Positions 5,971 to 10,869 of a DNA stretch of 10,869 nucleotides are shown here, piece after piece. Position 1 is the stretch's first letter. Every line of letters starts with the position of its first letter. This DNA comes from Pseudomonadota bacterium (GTDB lineage Bacteria; Pseudomonadota; Gammaproteobacteria; Arenicellales; Arenicellaceae): positions 1 to 10,869 of the forward strand of contig JABJKL010000120.1 of NCBI GenBank assembly GCA_018660405.1. Reading direction: 5' to 3'. The notes under the pieces were generated by a model that was not told the DNA's origin, did not search any database, and worked only from the letters and a program-made list of their open reading frames with translations. The translations under genes were made by a program, and so were the position numbers.

Positions 5971-7734
5971 CTAGCCAGCGCCACGGGGCGGTTGGTTTTG
6001 AGGCAGAAAGTCTATATCTTCGCCCGGCACGCTGTAATCGTAAGGCCAGCGGTAAACCAGCGGTAGCTCTTTGCCAAAGTTGCCATGCCCGGGTGGCGTT
6101 GTCGCTGTCTGCCATTCCAAGGTAGTGGCGTTCCATGGGTTATCACTGGCCTTTTCACCCTTGAACAAACTCCACACCAGATTATAGATAAACAGCAATT
6201 GCGTGACGCCAACAATAATCGCGGCGATGGTTATGAACTCGTTTAGGCCTTGCGCTGATGGCAGAATAAAATCCGTGCTTCCCATCGAAAAATAACGCCG
6301 GGGCACGCCCATTAAACCCAAATAATGCATTGGGTAGTAAATCGCATAGCTACCAACAAACGTTATCCAAAAATGGAATTGAGCCATACCTTGATGAAAC
6401 ATACGCCCACTGATCTTGGGATACCAATGATAGATGGCACCATACAGCACCAGCACCGGTGACACGGCCATGACCATATGAAAGTGAGCAACGACGAATA
6501 GAGTATCTGAAAGTGGCAAATCCACGGTCACATTACCCAAAAACAGGCCGGTTAAACCACCATTGACAAATGTGAAAATAAACCCGATAGCAAACAGCAT
6601 TGGTATGGTGAGATGAATATTGCCGCGCCAGAGTGTTAGCACCCAGTTATAAACCTTGAGGGCCGTTGGAACCGCGATGATCAGTGTTGTGGTGGCGAAG
6701 AAAAACCCGAAATAGGGGTTCATACCACTGACGTACATATGGTGTGCCCAGACTATAAAACTAAGACCGCCAATAGCGACGATTGCCCACACCATCATGC
6801 GATAGCCGAAGATGGCCTTTCTTGCATGCACACTCAGAATATCAGAGACCATGCCAAAAGCGGGCAAGGCAACAATATAGACTTCTGGGTGGCCAAAAAA
6901 CCAAAACAGATGCTGAAACAAAATTGGACTGCCACCACTATGATCAAGTTGTTCGCCCATGGAAACAATCGCAGGCATGAAGAAACTGGCACCCAACAAC
7001 ATATCAAAAAGCATCATAATGGCACTGACTAGCAACGCAGGGAACGCCAACAGGGCCAAAATAGTGGCCATAAAAATACCCCATACTGTCAATGGCAGAC
7101 GCATCAAGGTCATGCCTCGCGTGCGCGCCTGTAGCACGGTCACCACGTAGTTCAAACCACCCATGGTGAATCCAATAATAAAGAAGGCCAATGAGACCAG
7201 CATCAGGATCGCTCCCCATTCATGTCCGGGGGTGCCCTCAAGCATTACCTGCGGCGGATACAAGGTCCAGCCTGCCCCGCTAGGCCCGCCAGGCACGAAG
7301 AAGCTGGCAACCAAAATCAGCACGGAAAGCAGATATATCCAAAAACTCAGCATGTTTACATACGGGAAAACCATGTCTCTGGCACCAATCATTATCGGAA
7401 TGAAATAGTTACCAAAACCACCCAGAAAAAGCGCCGTAAGCAAATAAACAACCATGATCATGCCGTGCATGGTCACAGCCTGAATATAATTGCTAGGATT
7501 TATAAACGAAAATTCGTTCGGAAACCCCAGCTGCAAACGCATCATCAGCGACAATACCAAACCCACCATGCCGATTGCTATTGCCGTGCAGCCATACTGA
7601 ATGGCAATTACTTTGGCATCCTGGGAAAAGACATATTTCCCCAGCCATGTTTTCGCGTGATAAAGCTCTACTTCCTCGACTTCTGCCGGTGGAACATGGC
7701 CCGTTTCATCATGCATCGTAGTAGCGGTAGACAT
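5971..7734 (-). CDS. ctaD: Cytochrome c oxidase subunit I (haem-copper catalytic subunit, A1 type)
   Basis: The 587-residue protein is the catalytic core, reducing O2 to water and pumping protons across the inner membrane. All ligands are visible: H90 and H419 for the low-spin haem, H417 for the high-spin haem, and H282, H331 and H332 for CuB. Y286 is placed four residues after H282 for the His-Tyr cross-link. The D proton path has N109, D120 and N127 and ends at E284 in GHPEVY, the hallmark of A1 oxidases. The K path lysine is K360 in AVPTALK. About twelve membrane segments are followed by the usual C-terminal LEWQTATTPPGHGNF (539-553). AAGG nine bases before the ATG supports the start. The gene follows ctaC after 100 bases, which hold an FNR-like box. 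It is intact, and its identity is beyond doubt; whether it carries haem A or O is not fixed by sequence. Confidence 0.97.
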   Translation of the reverse strand: MSTATTMHDETGHVPPAEVEEVELYHAKTWLGKYVFSQDAKVIAIQYGCTAIAIGMVGLVLSLMMRLQLGFPNEFSFINPSNYIQAVTMHGMIMVVYLLTALFLGGFGNYFIPIMIGARDMVFPYVNMLSFWIYLLSVLILVASFFVPGGPSGAGWTLYPPQVMLEGTPGHEWGAILMLVSLAFFIIGFTMGGLNYVVTVLQARTRGMTLMRLPLTVWGIFMATILALLAFPALLVSAIMMLFDMLLGASFFMPAIVSMGEQLDHSGGSPILFQHLFWFFGHPEVYIVALPAFGMVSDILSVHARKAIFGYRMMVWAIVAIGGLSFIVWAHHMYVSGMNPYFGFFFATTTLIIAVPTALKVYNWVLTLWRGNIHLTIPMLFAIGFIFTFVNGGLTGLFLGNVTVDLPLSDTLFVVAHFHMVMAVSPVLVLYGAIYHWYPKISGRMFHQGMAQFHFWITFVGSYAIYYPMHYLGLMGVPRRYFSMGSTDFILPSAQGLNEFITIAAIIVGVTQLLFIYNLVWSLFKGEKASDNPWNATTLEWQTATTPPGHGNFGKELPLVYRWPYDYSVPGEDIDFLPQNQPPRGAG

Positions 7735-7784
7735 ATTAAAGCACCTTCTTTACTGAGCTAGCAGTATGCTGTGTTTGGTTGGTT

Positions 7785-7798
7785 TTGATCATTATAAA
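7785..7798. promoter_or_regulatory. Degenerate FNR/ANR-like box between ctaC and ctaD
   Basis: TTGAT-CATT-ATAAA matches the FNR consensus TTGAT-N4-ATCAA at nine of ten positions. It lies in the 100-base gap upstream of ctaD, with its centre about 57 bases before the ATG. On the minus strand it overlaps a TATAAT hexamer (7791-7796) that lacks a good -35. A CATACT hexamer (7763-7768) is another weak -10 candidate. An internal regulated promoter is possible but unproven. Confidence 0.35.
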
Positions 7799-7834
7799 TC
7801 CTGTGTGTGCCAATCAGTTTGTCGACGGCCCATT

Positions 7835-9193
7835 TTACTGGGGCAGAGTGTTGATATAGGCAACCAGGTCATTGATGGTCTGTTCATCAGGCAAAGTTGC
7901 TGCCATCATCGTCATCTGGTGACCGTACATATCTTTCCGGTGAGCGCCGCGAATACCTTGCTTGAAATTCTGCAGCTGCCTCACCAAATACCAATCGGTC
8001 ATGCCCGCAACACGCGGTGCATTTAATGCCTGTAGTCCTTGCCCATCAGCACCATGGCAGGCAACACAGTTTGCAAAAACTTCCTGCCCATGTAACACAT
8101 CTCCCGTTACGGTAGCCGGAGCCGGGATATCTGGCAGCGTTTCGATATAGGCGATAACGTCATTAATGGCGGTGTCCGTGACCAATGTTGTGGCCATCGG
8201 TGCCATCTGTTTGCCATAGACATCATCCTCGTGGCTGCCCCGAGCACCTGATTTAAAGTACTCTAACTGCCTCTTCATATACCAGGCTTCCTGTCCATTC
8301 AATTTTGGAGAATTAAGCGCGACGTTACCCTCGCCTTGCGTGCCATGACAAACGGAACAAACGGCGTATGCTGTTTCGCCTGCGGCAGCATTGCCTGCTG
8401 GCTGGGAAGACATTTCCGCATACGTTGAATAACTGTTTAACCAAGCCTGATAATCGGCTTCCTCTTCCACAATAACCCGACCACGCATCGCAAAATGCGC
8501 TACTCCGCAATACTCTTCGCAGAGAATATCGAACTCCCCAACTTCTGTGGGCGTAAACCAAAGATAACTGACCATGCCCGGCACCAGATCCATTTTGACC
8601 CGAAATTGCGCAACGGTAAAATTGTGCAAAACATCCTTGGAGCGTAGCAACAATTTGACCGGCTTGCCGATGGGAAGATGTAGCTCGTTGCCTGCAATCA
8701 ACACATCGTCTTGCCCATCAGGGTCATCTGGATTCATGCCAAACGGATTGTCAGCGTTGATAAAGCGCACATCAGTAGTACCGAGCTTGTTATCGACTCC
8801 AGGCACCCGAAAACTCCAATGCCACTGCTGACCAACAGCCTCGACCTCTGACGCATCTTCCGGCACGGTAACAAATTCACCCCACACCAACAAACCAGGT
8901 GCCAACATGGCGATCACACCAAGCGCAGTTAATCCGGTGAGCCATGATTCCAGTTTTTTGTTCTCGGGTTCGTAATCAGCTTTATGCCCATCGCATTTTC
9001 TATAGCGGATAACACACCAGGCCAGAAACAGATTGACGACAACGAAAACAAAGCCGGTAACCCAGAAGGTAAGACCAATAGTATCGTCGATGTTGCTCCA
9101 GTTAGACGCCAATGGTGTTAAATACCATGGGCTCAGAAAATGAAATAAGACCGATCCGACAATCAATACGAATAATACAATTGCGATTACCAT
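7835..9193 (-). CDS. ctaC: Cytochrome c oxidase subunit II fused to two cytochrome c domains
   Basis: The 452-residue protein receives electrons and passes them to subunit I. Membrane segments lie at about 1-20, 41-62 and 84-106. The last two are the standard subunit II hairpin; the first may be a signal anchor. The periplasmic CuA domain (about 115-245) has QWHW (123-126) and ligands H190, C225, E227, C229, H233 and M236. Two class I cytochrome c domains follow, with haem sites C279-x-x-C282-H283 and C376-x-x-C379-H380. Likely axial methionines are M330 or M333 and M427. The two c domains resemble each other in the blocks around WYMKRQLEYFK and WYLVRQLQNFK, so a duplication is likely. The fusion makes this a di-haem caa3 type, akin to CoxM-like proteins but with an extra haem domain. 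AAGGA lies about eleven bases before the ATG. It follows ctaB after 41 bases. Confident. Confidence 0.96.
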   Translation of the reverse strand: MVIAIVLFVLIVGSVLFHFLSPWYLTPLASNWSNIDDTIGLTFWVTGFVFVVVNLFLAWCVIRYRKCDGHKADYEPENKKLESWLTGLTALGVIAMLAPGLLVWGEFVTVPEDASEVEAVGQQWHWSFRVPGVDNKLGTTDVRFINADNPFGMNPDDPDGQDDVLIAGNELHLPIGKPVKLLLRSKDVLHNFTVAQFRVKMDLVPGMVSYLWFTPTEVGEFDILCEEYCGVAHFAMRGRVIVEEEADYQAWLNSYSTYAEMSSQPAGNAAAGETAYAVCSVCHGTQGEGNVALNSPKLNGQEAWYMKRQLEYFKSGARGSHEDDVYGKQMAPMATTLVTDTAINDVIAYIETLPDIPAPATVTGDVLHGQEVFANCVACHGADGQGLQALNAPRVAGMTDWYLVRQLQNFKQGIRGAHRKDMYGHQMTMMAATLPDEQTINDLVAYINTLPQ

Positions 9194-9234
9194 ACTTTAT
9201 ATATCCTTAAGCAATGTGTGCTGCGGTTTCAAAT

Positions 9235-10161
9235 TTAAACTGACCAGTTGGTAAAAGGGCCATTATAGAACGTCCCATTACACTGGCAATTGACGAAGAT
9301 CATGATAAACAAAATTAGCAGGTAGATTATTGAGAACCCAAACAGCCTGCGAGCACCTTGTGGCGTGACCGGCTTGATCACAAAATTGATCGTCAATCTC
9401 AAATAAATCAAACCCAAACTCAAAGCCACGACCAGATAGCCCAGACCCACCAGATCCAACCAATACATAGCGACAGTGGCAGGAATCAAGGCGACGGTGT
9501 AAGCCAACATTCGAAATTTTGTCACGTCTGTTCCGCGTGCAACGGGCAACATGGGGATACCGGCGCGGCGGTACTCTTCCACTCTTAGCAAGGCTAACGC
9601 CCAAAAATGTGGTGGTTGCCATAAAAACATAATCAAAAACATGACCAGTGCTGGCCAACCGATTTCACCGGTTACAGCGGCCCAGCCGATAACTGGCGGC
9701 AAGGCTCCCGCCACACCACCCACCTCGGTACACAAAGGGGAACTGCGCTTTAACCAGGCGGTATAGATAACCACGTAAAAGAAAATTGTTCCGATCGCTA
9801 GCCAGGCAGTTAATGGATTCACCCAAAAAAACAGAATCACAAAAGCGGTGAAGGCCAATAACGATCCAAATGCCAGGGCCAACTGAGGATCCATGCGACC
9901 CGTAGGCAAAGCACGATTACGGGTGCGTGACATAAGTTTATCAATGTCACGATCAATGTAGTTATTAAAGACACCACTGGCTGCAGATGCCAACCCGGTA
10001 CCCAACAATGTGATTACCGCAAGATCCAGAGGCAGCACACCATTGGCTGCCAACCACATACCACTATACGTGGTGACCAGAACCAGCAGGGCTATACGTG
10101 GTTTGGTCATTTCGACAAAATCACTGGCCTGACTTCGAGCCGCAGTTACGGTGGCACTCAA
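9235..10161 (-). CDS. ctaB: Protoheme IX farnesyltransferase (haem O synthase)
   Basis: This is an integral membrane UbiA-family prenyltransferase that adds a farnesyl group to haem b, giving haem O on the way to haem A. Visible motifs are NNYIDRDID with the N-x-x-x-D-x-x-x-D pattern, the following MSRTRNRALP, the YTAWLKRSSP loop with GALPPVIGW, and LWQPPHFWALAL with EYRRAGIPMLPV. About eight or nine membrane segments are present. No ATG lies at the N-terminus. Two TTG codons are possible, at 10176 and 10161. I chose 10161 (308 residues) because GGGAGAG (10168-10174) lies just upstream, while 10176 has no ribosome site. The alternative adds five residues. It is the first of the closely spaced oxidase genes and follows a candidate promoter and a perfect FNR-type box. 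No ctaA is seen in the window. The family is certain; the start is probable. Confidence 0.94.
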   Translation of the reverse strand: MSATVTAARSQASDFVEMTKPRIALLVLVTTYSGMWLAANGVLPLDLAVITLLGTGLASAASGVFNNYIDRDIDKLMSRTRNRALPTGRMDPQLALAFGSLLAFTAFVILFFWVNPLTAWLAIGTIFFYVVIYTAWLKRSSPLCTEVGGVAGALPPVIGWAAVTGEIGWPALVMFLIMFLWQPPHFWALALLRVEEYRRAGIPMLPVARGTDVTKFRMLAYTVALIPATVAMYWLDLVGLGYLVVALSLGLIYLRLTINFVIKPVTPQGARRLFGFSIIYLLILFIMIFVNCQCNGTFYNGPFTNWSV

Positions 10162-10167
10162 TTCAGT

Positions 10168-10174
10168 CTCTCCC
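10168..10174 (-). promoter_or_regulatory. Ribosome binding site deciding the ctaB TTG start
   Basis: GGGAGAG on the minus strand has its GGGAG core eight bases before the TTG at 10161. It overlaps the codons that would follow the alternative TTG at 10176, so it argues for the downstream start. Confidence 0.6.
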
Positions 10175-10246
10175 AAAAAACTTTAGAGATGCGTTGACAC
10201 ATTTGATTGTTGAAATTTAGGTGTGTGGAGTTCTGTTTGCAGGCGC

Positions 10247-10274
10247 TTTATATCATATGAAATATGGTTCGCAA
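10247..10274 (-). promoter_or_regulatory. Candidate sigma-70 promoter of the ctaB-cox operon
   Basis: The minus strand reads TTGCGA, 16 bases, TATAAA, ending about 85 bases before the ctaB start. The -35 matches TTGACA at four of six and the -10 matches TATAAT at five of six. The predicted start of transcription, near 10240, places the upstream FNR-type box about 80 bases away, within the range of class I FNR activation. Confidence 0.45.
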
Positions 10275-10312
10275 AGCAGAATATTTGAAATAAAAAAACC
10301 ATGAATCCGGGC

Positions 10313-10326
10313 TTGATCCAGATCAA
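10313..10326. promoter_or_regulatory. Perfect FNR/ANR-type operator (TTGAT-N4-ATCAA)
   Basis: The palindrome TTGAT-CCAG-ATCAA matches the FNR/ANR/CRP-FNR family consensus at all ten specified positions. It lies in the 187-base gap between the cupredoxin gene and ctaB, 22 bases past the cupredoxin stop. Its centre is about 80 bases upstream of the predicted transcription start for ctaB. In the minus-strand reading a T7 run (10292-10298) follows at 14 bases. The position suggests oxygen-responsive control of the oxidase operon, but the sign of regulation cannot be read. Confidence 0.7.
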
Positions 10327-10348
10327 TAATAGAAACGAAACTGCTTGT

Positions 10349-10869
10349 CTAATTTGATGCTTTATGCTGCTTATTTTGATGCGCCGTGAACATAAGGAAT
10401 GCAGTAATCGCCACACCAAACAGTGACGCAAACAGTAGGTATAGACTCGTCATGGGCGGTAAATAGTGATCCGGTCGAAAGCCACGGCTAACACCCGGAA
10501 CGCTCCATAAATCGCCACTGCCCTTGCCAACTTTCAGTTGGGCCTTCATGCCCATCTCCATATGTTGCGCCATATCGCAATGAACCAGGTAAGTTTGGTC
10601 ATCGCTAGAGACAATAAAAGTACCCGTTCGAGTGGTGCCGCCCGCCGCTTCCAGGTGAAACATACCCCCGGGGTAGAGATATCGTGGTAGCCCGTGGATC
10701 ATCCACTGATGGCGCACCTGATCATTATTGATGAAGGTAACCGTGACACTGCTGCAAGGTTCCACTTGATACTCATGTTGGCTCATGCCGTAAACAGTGC
10801 CAGGATAGTCGGCCGCGAATTTGGTGCTGGCGTAAACTTCAAATTCATACTCACGCGCAATCTGGGTGC
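10349..10869 (-). CDS. Membrane-anchored cupredoxin / multicopper-oxidase-like protein (partial, 5' end outside window)
   Basis: The frame is open to the window edge, so only the last 172 residues are visible; the in-frame ATG at 10786 is probably internal, since 27 coding-like codons precede it. Counting from that ATG, a cupredoxin domain (about 1-88) has the strand QVRHQWMIHGLP (23-34) and the loop HCDMAQHMEMGM (69-80). Together they supply a full type 1 copper site: H26, C70, H75 and M80. Compared with the multicopper oxidase motifs H-P-x-H-x-H and H-C-H-x-x-x-H, two of the four type 2/3 histidines are replaced (M29, D71), so a complete trinuclear site is unlikely. A membrane helix (about 112-134) and a short basic tail follow, placing the domain in the periplasm. 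It precedes the oxidase operon on the same strand. It may donate electrons or copper to the oxidase; the full-length protein could hold further domains. Confidence 0.75.
   Translation of the reverse strand, partial: TQIAREYEFEVYASTKFAADYPGTVYGMSQHEYQVEPCSSVTVTFINNDQVRHQWMIHGLPRYLYPGGMFHLEAAGGTTRTGTFIVSSDDQTYLVHCDMAQHMEMGMKAQLKVGKGSGDLWSVPGVSRGFRPDHYLPPMTSLYLLFASLFGVAITAFLMFTAHQNKQHKASN

Noticed and set aside
7222..7761. A 179-codon plus-strand open frame antisense to ctaD
   Set aside because: It is the mirror of a strongly conserved membrane protein gene, is rich in His/Arg/Lys/Gln as expected for such shadows, and has no recognisable motif.
10183..10431. An 82-codon minus-strand open frame between ctaB and the cupredoxin gene
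   Set aside because: It overlaps the cupredoxin 3' end in another frame and crosses the promoter and FNR-type box. Its composition does not look like a protein.
1..10869. tRNA, rRNA, CRISPR array or defence genes
   Set aside because: No tRNA-like cloverleaf, regularly spaced direct repeats, or proteins of such systems are visible. Nearly all the window is accounted for by the listed genes and the element.

Overview
The window looks like chromosomal DNA of a free-living, probably marine, gammaproteobacterium. This is inferred from moderate GC, an A1-type cytochrome c oxidase operon with a di-haem subunit II, an FNR/ANR-type box and a long DeaD/CsdA helicase. No 16S or other marker is present, so the taxon is open.

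Layout. Bases 48-1640 hold a short plus-strand pair: an amidohydrolase of the non-oxidative aromatic-acid decarboxylase type, then a small NAD(P)H-dependent FMN reductase. Everything after that is on the minus strand. Bases 1688-3718 encode a cold-shock type DEAD-box RNA helicase (deaD). Bases 3908-10161 form a respiratory cluster that reads right to left: haem O synthase (ctaB), cytochrome oxidase subunit II fused to two cytochrome c domains (ctaC), subunit I (ctaD), a first subunit III-like protein, a second standard subunit III (ctaE), and a small subunit IV. At the right edge, and cut by it, is a membrane-anchored cupredoxin / multicopper-oxidase-like protein (10349-10869).

The respiratory genes make a proton-pumping, haem-copper oxygen reductase of the caa3 kind. 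Electrons would enter through the two c haems on subunit II, pass to its CuA centre, then to haem a and the haem a3/CuB site of subunit I. CtaB makes haem O for haem A biogenesis. The copper protein beside it could supply electrons or copper. A perfect FNR-type box (TTGAT-N4-ATCAA) lies upstream of ctaB, which suggests oxygen-responsive control. A 9/10 match lies between ctaC and ctaD.

The most unusual item is a 264-bp structured element at 5005-5268, exactly filling the gap between the two subunit III genes. It has 32-bp terminal inverted repeats (29/32 identical) enclosing two different long hairpins that form a three-way junction. The loops of the two hairpins are themselves diverged inverted copies of each other, so the element can also fold as one long hairpin. 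Most mismatches in the stems become G-U pairs in the oxidase mRNA. It resembles a non-autonomous mobile element (MITE-like) captured inside an operon, and I do not recognise its family.
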